30,800 bases of DNA. It comes from an uncultured Collinsella sp. GTDB lineage: Bacteria; Actinomycetota; Coriobacteriia; Coriobacteriales; Coriobacteriaceae. Made by a program: the position numbers and the translations under genes. The stretch is from contig CABUBY010000006.1 of NCBI GenBank assembly GCA_902489955.1, positions 1 to 30,800 of the forward strand, in the 5' to 3' direction. The notes under the pieces are model-generated. The model saw only the letters and a list, made by a program, of their open reading frames with translations, was not told where the DNA came from and made no database searches. Positions 9,432-17,380 of this stretch are shown one piece after another (the first letter of the stretch is position 1; each line of letters starts with the position of its first letter).

Positions 9432-10536
9432 AATGACCGTTGCTATTGCAGCCGGCGGCACGGCAGGACACATCAACCCCGCGCTCGCCTTGGCCGAAGA
9501 ACTGCGTGACCGTGGCCACCACGTTGTGTTCGTGGGCCAGTCGCGCAAGCTCGAGGGTCGTCTGGTCCCCGAGGCTGGGTTTGATTTTGTGCCCATTACG
9601 GTCACGGGCTTCGACCGCTCCCGTCCTTGGACGGCGCTGACCTCGCTGTGGCGTGTCAACAAGGCCAAACGTGCGCTCGCCAATCATTTCTCAAAGGTCG
9701 GCAAGCCCGATGCCGCCATCGGTTTTGGTGCCTATGTCGAGGTTCCGCTGCTGGGGTGGTGCAAGGGCGCGGGCGTTCCGTATCTGCTGCATGAGCAGAA
9801 CTCTGTTCCGGGCCTGGCCAACAAGATGATGAACTCCCACGCCGCCCGCGTGTGCATCTCGGTGCCGGCAGCGCGTTCGGTCTTTGAGCGCGAAGGTGAC
9901 CCTGACCACGTGCTCATGACCGGTAACCCCGTACGTCGCTCGGTGATCGAGGGCAATCGCGCTCGCGGCCGCAAGGCACTTGGTGTTCCCGAGGACGCTA
10001 CGCTGCTGCTCGTCTTTGGCGGTTCACTTGGCGCCCAGCACCTCAACGAGCGCGTGGTTTCGCTCAAAAACGAGCTGCTTTCGCGCAAGAATCTCTATGT
10101 GTTGCATTCGACGGGTGCCGACGGCTTTGAGGAGACCGAGCGCGCTTTGGCGCTGACGCCCGAGGAGGCGAAGCGTTACCGCGTCCAGCCATACATCGAC
10201 AACATGGGCGATATGCTGGCTGCTGCCGATTTGGTGCTCTCGCGTTCGGGCGCATCGAGCGTGGCCGAGATCGCTGCGCTCGCCGTGCCTTCGGTGCTCG
10301 TGCCGTACCCGCATGCGACAGCCGACCACCAAACCACCAATGCCCGTTATCTGGTCGACGCCGGGGCCGGCGTGCTCTGCGCCGATGCCGATATCGACGG
10401 TTCTGCCTTTGCCGATGAGCTGCTGCACCTGGTCGATGACGCGGCGGCACGCGACGCCATGCGTCAGGCGGCGCGTGGTCTGGCTCAGGATAGGGCCGCC
10501 GCTCTTCTGGCGGATGCGGTAGAGGGTTTGCGTTAG
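9421..10536 (+). CDS. murG: UDP-N-acetylglucosamine--lipid I N-acetylglucosaminyltransferase
   Basis: MurG adds GlcNAc to lipid I to make lipid II on the cytoplasmic face of the membrane. The GT28 fold is shown by AAGGTAGHINPALAL at residues 10-24 (the glycine-rich loop with the catalytic His17), FGAYVEVPLL, LHEQNSVPGLANK, TGNPVRR, the second glycine-rich loop VFGGSLGAQHLNE and SRSGASSVAEIAALAVPSVLVPYPHATADHQ around the UDP-GlcNAc site. ATG 9421 is chosen over a GTG at 9403 because GAAGGG lies about eight bases upstream and the product then starts in the usual way (MTDKMTVAIAAGG). It gives 371 residues and overlaps the ftsW stop by 11 bases. Confidence 0.96.
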   Translation: MTDKMTVAIAAGGTAGHINPALALAEELRDRGHHVVFVGQSRKLEGRLVPEAGFDFVPITVTGFDRSRPWTALTSLWRVNKAKRALANHFSKVGKPDAAIGFGAYVEVPLLGWCKGAGVPYLLHEQNSVPGLANKMMNSHAARVCISVPAARSVFEREGDPDHVLMTGNPVRRSVIEGNRARGRKALGVPEDATLLLVFGGSLGAQHLNERVVSLKNELLSRKNLYVLHSTGADGFEETERALALTPEEAKRYRVQPYIDNMGDMLAAADLVLSRSGASSVAEIAALAVPSVLVPYPHATADHQTTNARYLVDAGAGVLCADADIDGSAFADELLHLVDDAAARDAMRQAARGLAQDRAAALLADAVEGLR

Positions 10537-10633
10537 TTAGACGGGATATCGTCGGTCGCCCTCGCGCTGATGCGGTAGGTGCGGTACAGTTAACGGGTTA
10601 CAGGCAGTGTTTACGCAAGGAGTACACGAGCAC

Positions 10634-12052
10634 ATGGCTGATTCCCAGACTGCAACCTCCGCGCCCGAGTTTAAGAGCGCCCACTTTATCGGTATCGGCG
10701 GCGCCGGCATGAGCGGCATCGCCCTCGTTCTGCACGAGCGCGGTTATGCCGTTACCGGCTCCGACCTTAAGACGTCACGTTATATCCGCCAGCTTACCCG
10801 CGCTGGTGTGAAGGTGCATGTGGGCCATGAGGCCGCCACGATCGACGAGGTCAAGCCCGACGTGGTTGTTGTCTCCACCGCTATTCCGGAGTCCAACCCT
10901 GAACTCGTGCGCGCTCGCGAGCTTGGTATTCCCGTGTGGCCCCGTGCCAAGATGCTCTCTGCTTTGGGCCACGGCTACACCACCGTCGCTGTTGCCGGCA
11001 CGCATGGCAAGACCACCACGTCTTCGATGTGCGCCACCATGCTCGACCGCATGGGCCTGGATCCGAGCTTCTTGATCGGCGGCATCGTCGAGGGCTATGA
11101 CACGAACGGCAAGAACGGCTCGGGCGACTACTTTGTCGCCGAGGCCGACGAGTCCGACAGCTCCTTCCTGTTCCTGAACCCCAACGTTGTCATTGTGACC
11201 AACGTCGAGGCCGACCACCTCGATCACTACTCGGGTATCGAGGAGATCGAGGCGACTTTCGCCAAATTCATGAGCCTGGTGGGCGAGGACGGCACTGTCA
11301 TCGTCTGCGGCGAGGACCCGCATCTGGTCGAGCTCGCCAAGTCGACGGGCCGTCACGTGCTTTCCTACGGCTTTGCCGAGAGCAACGACATCGTCTGCAT
11401 GCACCCGGATGTCAAGGGCATCCAGAGTGACTTTATCGTTCGCTTTGAGGACGGCACTGAGCATGCTGTGGAGATCAAGAGCAATCCCGGTCGCCACAAC
11501 ATGCTCAACGCCACGGCGGTGCTCACCGTCGCCCATGTCCTGGGCCTTGACATCGACGCCGCCGCCAAGGCGCTCTCGAGCTTTGAGGGCGTCCGCCGTC
11601 GCTTTACCCACGTGGGCGATATCGATGGCATCACCGTGGTCGATGATTACGGCCATCACCCCACCGAGATCAAGGCGACGCTTGCTGCCGCTTCGTCGCT
11701 GGGCTACAAGCACGTCGACGTCGTGTTCCAGCCGCACCGCTATTCGCGCCTGCAGGCCCTGTGCGACGACTTTGCCGATGCATTTGCCAATGCCGATAAA
11801 CTGCTGCTGATTGATGTGTTCTCGGCTGGCGAGATGCCCATTCCGGGTGTCACCTCTAAGATGCTCGCCGATACCGTGCGCGCCAAGCATCCTGGCAAGG
11901 AGGTCGTGTACTGCTCCAGCCGTCTTGAGCTCAATCAGGAGCTCGAGCAGATGGTGGGCGAGGGCGACCTGCTGCTCACCATGGGTGCCGGTGACGTTAC
12001 GACCGTCGGTCCCGAGTTCATTGAGTATCTGACTGCCAAGAAAGACGCTTAA
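10634..12052 (+). CDS. murC: UDP-N-acetylmuramate--L-alanine ligase
   Basis: MurC adds L-alanine to UDP-MurNAc, the first peptide-building step. It shows FIGIGGAGMSGIA at the N-terminus, STAIPESNPEL, the P-loop AGTHGKTTTSSM (Lys126), DYFVAEADESDSSFL, NVEADHLDHY, the DDYGHHPTEIKATL motif and QPHRYSRL. ATG 10634 is chosen over GTG 10607 because AAGGAG at 10617-10622 is correctly spaced for it; the product is 472 residues. A 97-base gap separates it from murG. I see no clear promoter there, so it is probably still read from the upstream cluster. murB follows after five bases. Confidence 0.96.
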   Translation: MADSQTATSAPEFKSAHFIGIGGAGMSGIALVLHERGYAVTGSDLKTSRYIRQLTRAGVKVHVGHEAATIDEVKPDVVVVSTAIPESNPELVRARELGIPVWPRAKMLSALGHGYTTVAVAGTHGKTTTSSMCATMLDRMGLDPSFLIGGIVEGYDTNGKNGSGDYFVAEADESDSSFLFLNPNVVIVTNVEADHLDHYSGIEEIEATFAKFMSLVGEDGTVIVCGEDPHLVELAKSTGRHVLSYGFAESNDIVCMHPDVKGIQSDFIVRFEDGTEHAVEIKSNPGRHNMLNATAVLTVAHVLGLDIDAAAKALSSFEGVRRRFTHVGDIDGITVVDDYGHHPTEIKATLAAASSLGYKHVDVVFQPHRYSRLQALCDDFADAFANADKLLLIDVFSAGEMPIPGVTSKMLADTVRAKHPGKEVVYCSSRLELNQELEQMVGEGDLLLTMGAGDVTTVGPEFIEYLTAKKDA

Positions 12053-12057
12053 GTCTA

Positions 12058-12969
12058 ATGGGTCTGTTTAACGCCGTCATGGCGCTCTCGGGCATGATCG
12101 ACACGGATGTGATCGAGGACGAGCGCCTTGCGCGTCATACGAGCTATCGTATCGGCGGCAAGGCCGACCTCTTTGTGACGTGCCATAGCTATCATGCCCT
12201 CCGCCGCGCCGTGGCGGTGCTCGATCGCGAGCAGGTGCCGTGGGTCATCATCGGCAAGGGCTCCAATCTGCTGGTTGCCGATGGCGGTTATCGCGGCGCC
12301 GTCATTTCGCTCGGACGTGAGTTTCAGCGCACGGTTGTTGCCGATGACGGTTGTACGCTGACGGTCGGTGCGGGCGTGATGTTTGCGCGCCTGGTCAACG
12401 ATGCCCTGTCGCGTAGCCTCTCGGGCCTTGAGTTTGCCGTTGGCATCCCTGGTTCGGTTGGCGGTGCGATATCTATGAATGCCGGCACACGGACCGAGTG
12501 GATTGGCTCGCTGGTTGAGGATGTCGTAACGTTTGACCCGGCATCCGGTATCAAACATTATGCGGGGTCCGAGATCACTTGGGGCTACCGCGAATGTAGC
12601 CTTCCCCGCAATGAGATCATCCTCGAGTGCGTGCTCAAGCTTAAACCGGCGCCCAAGGCCGACATTCGCGAGCGCATGGAGCGGTACCTGACGAGGCGCA
12701 AGCGTACACAGCCCATGGGTCGCGCATCCTGCGGGTCGGTCTTTCGCAACCCGCCCGATGCGAGCGTGGGCAAGCTTATCGAGGATTGTGGATTAAAGGG
12801 TTTTTCGATTGGCGGCGCGGAAGTTTCGCCCGTTCACGCTAATTTTATCGTTAATAACGGAACTGCCTCGGCCGATGACGTTGCCGCGGTTATCAGACAT
12901 GTGCACGGAAAGGTGAGGGAGGCGTATGGCATCGAGCTCAGACCGGAAGTTAAATTCCTCGGCTTCTAG
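12058..12969 (+). CDS. murB: UDP-N-acetylenolpyruvoylglucosamine reductase
   Basis: MurB is the FAD enzyme that reduces UDP-GlcNAc-enolpyruvate to UDP-MurNAc with NADPH. The 303 residues contain the FAD-binding motifs SYRIGGKADLF, IIGKGSNLLVADGG and GIPGSVGGAISMNAG, and the active-site segment SCGSVFRNP with the catalytic Ser227. The C-terminus has VSPVHANFIVNNG and the closing RPEVKFLGF. It is near the murC stop with little of a ribosome site. Its last 44 bases overlap ftsQ in another frame, a close coupling. The order murC-murB-ftsQ is seen in several Gram-positive dcw clusters. Confidence 0.95.
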   Translation: MGLFNAVMALSGMIDTDVIEDERLARHTSYRIGGKADLFVTCHSYHALRRAVAVLDREQVPWVIIGKGSNLLVADGGYRGAVISLGREFQRTVVADDGCTLTVGAGVMFARLVNDALSRSLSGLEFAVGIPGSVGGAISMNAGTRTEWIGSLVEDVVTFDPASGIKHYAGSEITWGYRECSLPRNEIILECVLKLKPAPKADIRERMERYLTRRKRTQPMGRASCGSVFRNPPDASVGKLIEDCGLKGFSIGGAEVSPVHANFIVNNGTASADDVAAVIRHVHGKVREAYGIELRPEVKFLGF

Positions 12970-14182
12970 AGCATCGAAACCCACCTTCCGCCGCGCCGGA
13001 GGGCGTTCCGGCGCGCCTGCCAAACCTCAACGCAATACCGTCGCGCACTCTAAGTCTGTCGGGCATGCTCGACAGACCAGTCGTCCGGTCGTCGGCTCGC
13101 AGCTCGGTAATCGTCCGGCCGCAAAAAAGTCCTCGCGTCCCTCGGTGACGTCAAAGCCTGTTATGGGCGCCAAGCCTGCCCGTCCCATGGCAACTCCTAA
13201 GCCCTCGACGGGAACTAAAGCGCCGCGTCCGGGTCGCACGCTGGGCGCATCGAAACCGCGCTCGCTGACATCGGTGCCGGTTACCGTCAAGAAGCCTTCG
13301 GGTAAAAAAAGCGTCAACCCGTTGTCTTCACTTGGGGCGATGGTAAATAAAACATCAGACGCCGCTTCTGTCGTTACAGGCAAAGGCAAAATCGTGGGCG
13401 GCGTTCTGGCCGTCTTGGCCGTGCTCGTCGTCGTTGCCATCGTGGTGATCAACTCTGGATTGTTTACCGCCACTGATATTCAGATTCAAGGCAGCGAGCA
13501 TGTGACGAAGCACGATGCTATCCAGCTGATCGATTTGCCCGAGGGAACGTCGCTTTTAAACGTCGATCCCGACCAGATTACCGAGGATCTCAAGCAGAAC
13601 CCGTGGGTCTCGGGCGTGGATGTCCAGCGTCAGTTCCCGCATACGCTCATCATTACGCCTATGGAGCGCAAGGTCATCGCAATTGCCTATATCAGCTCCG
13701 ATGACCTTGCCTGGGCCATCGGGGATGATGACACCTGGATCGCCCCACTGTCGACGTCGGTCGAAGTGGACGACCAAGGCAACGTCATCACGACAGGGCA
13801 GGGCTCAAATACCTTGACCGGAATCGATGCCGCGCTGGCGCTCGCTAAGCATTATGGCGCGGTGCTGTTGACTGATGTCTCGGCGGATGTCGCTCCGGTT
13901 TCCGGCCAGGCGGTGAGCTCCAAAGCCGTTAAGGCCGGCCTGGATTATGTGCGTGGTTTTTCGAGCGAGTTCTTGGGACAAGTCAAGGATATTTCCACGC
14001 CTTCGGTCGAAGCCATCTCGGCAAACCTCAATAACGGCATTGAGGTGTCGCTGGGCGATTCGAACGATATCGTCAAGAAGGAGCGCGTAGTCACCAAGCT
14101 GCTTTCGCAGGTAGAGGGCGTAACGTATATCAATGTGCGCTCTCCGGGTAACTATACATTTAGGAACGCTCCGACCTCGTAG
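12926..14182 (+). CDS. ftsQ: Cell division protein FtsQ/DivIB (POTRA domain)
   Basis: FtsQ is a bitopic divisome protein that scaffolds FtsL and FtsB and helps activate FtsW-FtsI. The 418-residue sequence has a very long basic cytoplasmic N-terminus (about residues 1-153, rich in Lys, Arg, Pro, Ser and Thr), one membrane helix at about residues 155-177 (GVLAVLAVLVVVAIVVI), then the extracytoplasmic POTRA domain beginning FTATDIQIQGSEHVTKHDAI, with the characteristic GTSLLNVDPDQI and NPWVSGVDVQRQFPHTLII, and the beta domain. GGGAGG ends five bases before ATG 12926, inside murB. The N-tail is longer than in most FtsQ proteins. The stop is followed by a 199-base gap before ftsZ, and ftsA is absent. 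Confidence 0.92.
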   Translation: MASSSDRKLNSSASRASKPTFRRAGGRSGAPAKPQRNTVAHSKSVGHARQTSRPVVGSQLGNRPAAKKSSRPSVTSKPVMGAKPARPMATPKPSTGTKAPRPGRTLGASKPRSLTSVPVTVKKPSGKKSVNPLSSLGAMVNKTSDAASVVTGKGKIVGGVLAVLAVLVVVAIVVINSGLFTATDIQIQGSEHVTKHDAIQLIDLPEGTSLLNVDPDQITEDLKQNPWVSGVDVQRQFPHTLIITPMERKVIAIAYISSDDLAWAIGDDDTWIAPLSTSVEVDDQGNVITTGQGSNTLTGIDAALALAKHYGAVLLTDVSADVAPVSGQAVSSKAVKAGLDYVRGFSSEFLGQVKDISTPSVEAISANLNNGIEVSLGDSNDIVKKERVVTKLLSQVEGVTYINVRSPGNYTFRNAPTS

Positions 14183-14381
14183 CGCTGGTTGATGCTTTGT
14201 TGAGGGGCCATACCACGCCGTTTATCTGGTTTGTTTGGTTTTCACGGTCAATTATTTGACTGATACGTTCATAATGTGCAAACATAATACGGTTTACCTT
14301 TGCATTTACTTTCAACCTGAAGGTTAATGTGCGCAGGGGTCGACCCATGCTATGGCTATAACCTTTGTTCGGAGGACCGAC
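14183..14381 (+). promoter_or_regulatory. ftsQ-ftsZ intergenic region, probable ftsZ promoter and leader
   Basis: This is the longest gap inside the dcw cluster and it is markedly more AT-rich than its surroundings, especially at 14220-14325. It contains a TTGACT at 14256-14261 and several CATAAT-like hexamers (14270-14275 and 14283-14288), but none lies at the canonical 16-18 base spacing, so no single promoter can be assigned. A perfect short palindrome, AACCT-GA-AGGTT, lies at 14314-14325 and could be an operator. The ribosome site GGAGG precedes ATG 14382. An extra promoter for ftsZ is expected from other bacteria; its exact position is inference. Confidence 0.4.
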
Positions 14382-15536
14382 ATGCACGAGACAGAGATCA
14401 ACAACTACCTTGCCGTCATTAAGGTGGTCGGCGTCGGCGGCGGCGGTACCAACGCGGTCAATCGAATGATCGAAGAGGGCATCCGCGGCGTCGAGTTTGT
14501 TGCCATCAACACCGATGCTCAGGCACTCGCGATCTCTGATGCCGATATCAAGGTGCACATCGGCACCGACCTTACCCGCGGCCTGGGCGCCGGCGCCAAC
14601 CCCGAGGTTGGCCGCAAGGCTGCCGATGAGTCCCGCGACGACATTGCCGAGGCGCTCGCTGGCGCCGATATGGTGTTCATCACCTGCGGCGAGGGCGGTG
14701 GCACCGGTACCGGCGCTGCTCCCATCGTTGCCGATATCGCGATGAACGAGGTCGGTGCGCTGACCGTCGCCGTCGTGACCAAGCCCTTCACCTTCGAGGG
14801 CCGCAAGCGCAAGAAGAGCGCCGAGGAGGGCATTAAGACCCTCTCCGATTGCGTCGACACCATGATCGTCATCCCTAACGATAAGCTGCTCGACATCGCC
14901 GAGAAGAAGACCACCATGCTCGAGGCCTTCGCGATTGCCGATGGCGTCCTTTCCCAGGGCACCCAGGGCATCACCGACCTCATCACCGTCCCCGGTATCA
15001 TCAACCTGGACTTCGCCGATGTTAAGACCATCATGAAGCAGGCCGGTACCGCCATGATGGGTATCGGTACCTCTTCTGGGGACACCCGTGCCGTCGACGC
15101 TGCCCAGCAGGCCATCTCCAGCCCGCTGCTCGAGAGCTCCATCGATGGCGCCACGCGCGTGCTGCTCTCCATCGCCGGTTCCAAGGACCTGGGCATCCAG
15201 GAAATCAGCGACGCCGCCGACGTTGTCGCCAACGCCGTCGACCCCGAGGCCAACATCATCTTCGGTACCGTTGTCGACGAGTCCCTGGGCGATCAGGTGC
15301 GTATCACCGTCATCGCTACGGGCTTCTCCGACTCCAACGTCAACCGTCAGGACGAGCTCTTTGCTGCTCAGCAGTCTCAGAGCAAGGCCGCTGCCTCCGC
15401 TGAGCCGCAGCGCACCGCTCCTGCCACGAGCCCGGCTCAGGCCGCTCCGACCCGCAACGTCGGTGGCACCGAGCTTCCTAACTTCGGCAACGATCAGTTC
15501 GAGCTTCCCGACTTCCTGAAGCGCGGTAGCTTCTAA
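14382..15536 (+). CDS. ftsZ: Cell division protein FtsZ
   Basis: FtsZ is the tubulin-like GTPase that forms the Z ring. The 384 residues show the N-terminal nucleotide loop VGVGGGGTNAVNRM, NTDAQAL, the tubulin signature GGGTGTG at 105-111, the PFTFEGRKR segment, the T7 region (DLINLDFADVKTIM-like) and a Gln/Ala/Ser-rich linker ending in LPDFLKRGSF, the C-terminal peptide that in other species binds SepF and other partners. ATG 14382 with GGAGG seven bases upstream is preferred to the in-frame ATG 14352. Codon use is strongly biased to C- and G-ending codons, as in highly expressed genes. With ftsA absent, SepF (encoded 6 kb downstream) is the likely membrane anchor. Confidence 0.98.
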   Translation: MHETEINNYLAVIKVVGVGGGGTNAVNRMIEEGIRGVEFVAINTDAQALAISDADIKVHIGTDLTRGLGAGANPEVGRKAADESRDDIAEALAGADMVFITCGEGGGTGTGAAPIVADIAMNEVGALTVAVVTKPFTFEGRKRKKSAEEGIKTLSDCVDTMIVIPNDKLLDIAEKKTTMLEAFAIADGVLSQGTQGITDLITVPGIINLDFADVKTIMKQAGTAMMGIGTSSGDTRAVDAAQQAISSPLLESSIDGATRVLLSIAGSKDLGIQEISDAADVVANAVDPEANIIFGTVVDESLGDQVRITVIATGFSDSNVNRQDELFAAQQSQSKAAASAEPQRTAPATSPAQAAPTRNVGGTELPNFGNDQFELPDFLKRGSF

Positions 15537-15562
15537 GTCGTTCTTTGCATTGTTGTGCACAG

Positions 15563-15594
15563 GGGCGTGTCCGTATGGACGCGCCCTTTTTATT
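15563..15594 (+). terminator. Rho-independent terminator after ftsZ
   Basis: A 10-bp stem (GGGCGTGTCC at 15563-15572 with GGACGCGCCC at 15577-15586, one G-T wobble) with the four-base loop GTAT is followed by TTTTTATTT. It ends the dcw transcript and separates it from pgeF and the pst genes. Confidence 0.92.
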
Positions 15595-15623
15595 TCGACT
15601 TTGTAAACTAGAACCTCCAATCT

Positions 15624-15667
15624 CTTTACGTTCCCTTTACGATTGCCTCCAGCGCAGCAGGTATCCT
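15624..15667 (+). promoter_or_regulatory. Candidate phosphate-responsive promoter (PHO-box-like direct repeat)
   Basis: CTTTACG occurs twice, at 15624-15630 and 15635-15641, a perfect 7-base direct repeat with an 11-base period. The PHO boxes bound by PhoB/PhoP regulators are also direct repeats with an 11-base period, though the sequence differs between phyla. A TATCCT at 15662-15667 could be the -10 box; the -35 position is poor, as at activator-dependent promoters. The downstream operon encodes phosphate uptake. The assignment is inference: no regulator gene is in the window. Confidence 0.35.
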
Positions 15668-15681
15668 TTTAGAGAAGTATG

Positions 15682-15718
15682 ACAGCCGTATAAACGCGGG
15701 CTGTAGCGGCGATGCCGC
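15682..15718 (+). other. Two adjacent small hairpins in the pgeF leader
   Basis: ACAGCC (15682-15687) pairs with GGCTGT (15699-15704), and GCGGC (15706-15710) pairs with GCCGC (15714-15718) around GAT. They stand between the putative promoter and the ribosome site AGGAGG at 15733-15738. No known riboswitch class is recognisable, and they may be fortuitous in this GC-rich sequence. Confidence 0.3.
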
Positions 15719-15745
15719 GGTTCTGTGTTATTAGGAGGCTTTTGT

Positions 15746-16546
15746 ATGGCAGCACGTGCGGACAAAGTTTCGCGTGTCGACCATGATGGAGTTACGTTGG
15801 TGGAGGGCGCGACATCCGATGTTCGCTTTGCCTTCACCGAGCGTGCCGGTGGCGTTTCCGAAGATGCGTACTCCTCACTCAACTTGGGCTCGCATGTTGG
15901 CGATGACCCCTTTGCTGTTCAAGAAAATCGTCGTCGTGCGCTCGAGGCTATGGGTGCCGCCGAGTGCGAGCACAACCTGCTCGTTCCCAATCAGGTCCAT
16001 GGTGATCATATCGTTGCGGTGACCTCGAACGGCGCCGATGACCTTGAGGACGTTCGCGAGCAGATTGCCGAGGGCTGCGATGCCATCGTCTGCACGGCGC
16101 ATAACGTGCCCGTGCTGCTCTGCTTTGCCGACTGCGTTCCCGTGGTGCTGGTGGCCCCCGGCGGATTTGCCGTGGTGCACTCCGGTTGGAAGGGCACGAT
16201 TGCACGTATTTCCGCCAAGGCGTGCCAGGCGCTTTGCGATGCTGCCGGTTGCGATGCGAGCGACGTTTCCGCCTATATCGGCCCCCATATCTTGGGTGAC
16301 GAATATGAGGTATCCCAGGAACTCATGGATCGCTTTGCCGCCGAGTTCTCTTGCATCGATGCGAATACCTCTCGCATGCTCGATCTTTCCGCTGCCATTC
16401 GCGAGGCGCTGGTAGATGTCGGTGTCGACGCGGATAATATCGTGGATACCCAGCTTTCGACCGTGCGTCAGAACGACCGCTTTTATTCCTACCGTAACGA
16501 GGACGGCACCTGTGGGCGCCATGCTGCGATCGGCGTGATGCTATGA
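15746..16546 (+). CDS. pgeF: Peptidoglycan editing factor PgeF / purine nucleoside phosphorylase (YfiH, DUF152)
   Basis: This family was once named polyphenol oxidase or laccase domain. Members phosphorolyse or deaminate purine nucleosides, and in E. coli PgeF prevents misincorporation in peptidoglycan. The 266-residue protein contains FTERAGGVSEDAYSSLNLGSHVGDD, the first metal His in NQVHGD, the Cys in FADCVPV and the second His in VHSGWKGT, the three zinc-site residues, then YIGPHI. AGGAGG at 15733-15738 selects ATG 15746. pgeF commonly follows ftsZ in Gram-positives. Unusually, its stop overlaps the pstS start (ATGA), tying a phosphate-using enzyme to phosphate import. Confidence 0.93.
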   Translation: MAARADKVSRVDHDGVTLVEGATSDVRFAFTERAGGVSEDAYSSLNLGSHVGDDPFAVQENRRRALEAMGAAECEHNLLVPNQVHGDHIVAVTSNGADDLEDVREQIAEGCDAIVCTAHNVPVLLCFADCVPVVLVAPGGFAVVHSGWKGTIARISAKACQALCDAAGCDASDVSAYIGPHILGDEYEVSQELMDRFAAEFSCIDANTSRMLDLSAAIREALVDVGVDADNIVDTQLSTVRQNDRFYSYRNEDGTCGRHAAIGVML

Positions 16547-17379
16547 GAAAGATCGTATCGGTCCTGAGCGCCGCTGTGCTTACGCTTACGCTGTGCGCCT
16601 GTTCTTCGGGATCTTCTAGCTCTTCCATTACCGTGGCCGGCTCCACGACCTGCCTTCCTATCGCCGAGATTGCGGCCGAGGGCTTTAAGGAGGAGACCGG
16701 CATCGACGTGCTCGTTTCCGGTTTGGGTTCTTCCGCTGGGATCGAGGCCGTCAGCGCCGGCACGGCCGATATCGCCAGCTCCTCCCGTGGACTCAATGCC
16801 GACGAACAGGATCTGGGCCTGACTCCCATCGTCATTGCCCACGACGGTATTGCGGTCATCGTGAACGACGACAACCCCGTCGATAACCTCTCGACCGAGC
16901 AGCTCCGCGATATCTACGCCGGCAAGATTACCAATTGGAAAGAGGTCGGTGGCGAGGACCTGAGGATTCAGGTCATCAACCGAGACGAGGCGTCCGGTAC
17001 GCGCGAGGCCTTCCGTACCATCGTGATGGATGGCACGCCGTTCGATCGCCGCTCGGCTGTTCTTTCGGGTACGGGCCAGGTGCGCGACGTGGTATCTCGT
17101 TCGCGTGGGGCCATCGGCTACATTTCGCTGGGCTTCGTCGATAGCCTCAACGCCAAGACCTCGGTCAAGGCCGTCTCGGTCAATCATGTTGAGGCGTCCG
17201 AGAAGACGGTCGCGAGTGGCGGCTATCCCATCTCGCGCGACCTTTACTTCTTTGTGAAGGGTGTGCCTTCGCAGCAGGCGCAGGATTACATCGACTATGT
17301 GACGTCCGAAAAGATGGACAAGCAGATTCGCGAGGCGGGCTTTATTCCCGTCACCAACGACGAGAAGGGGAGTGAGTAG
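16543..17379 (+). CDS. pstS: Phosphate ABC transporter substrate-binding lipoprotein PstS
   Basis: PstS captures inorganic phosphate outside the membrane and delivers it to PstCA. A lipoprotein signal is visible at residues 1-20 (MRK, hydrophobic core, lipobox ending LCAC with Cys20 as the lipid site), followed by a Ser-rich linker. Phosphate-ligand motifs are present: AGSTTCLPIA, SSRGLN and NRDEASGTREAF. Its 278 residues match short Gram-positive PstS proteins. The start codon overlaps the pgeF stop by four bases, and the ribosome site must lie inside the end of pgeF, so translation is probably coupled. pstC follows immediately. Confidence 0.95.
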   Translation: MRKIVSVLSAAVLTLTLCACSSGSSSSSITVAGSTTCLPIAEIAAEGFKEETGIDVLVSGLGSSAGIEAVSAGTADIASSSRGLNADEQDLGLTPIVIAHDGIAVIVNDDNPVDNLSTEQLRDIYAGKITNWKEVGGEDLRIQVINRDEASGTREAFRTIVMDGTPFDRRSAVLSGTGQVRDVVSRSRGAIGYISLGFVDSLNAKTSVKAVSVNHVEASEKTVASGGYPISRDLYFFVKGVPSQQAQDYIDYVTSEKMDKQIREAGFIPVTNDEKGSE

Positions 17380-17380
17380 C

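Noticed and set aside
14256..14288. Definite sigma-70 promoter for ftsZ using TTGACT and CATAAT
   Set aside because: Spacings of 8 and 21 bases do not fit; only a general promoter region is reported.
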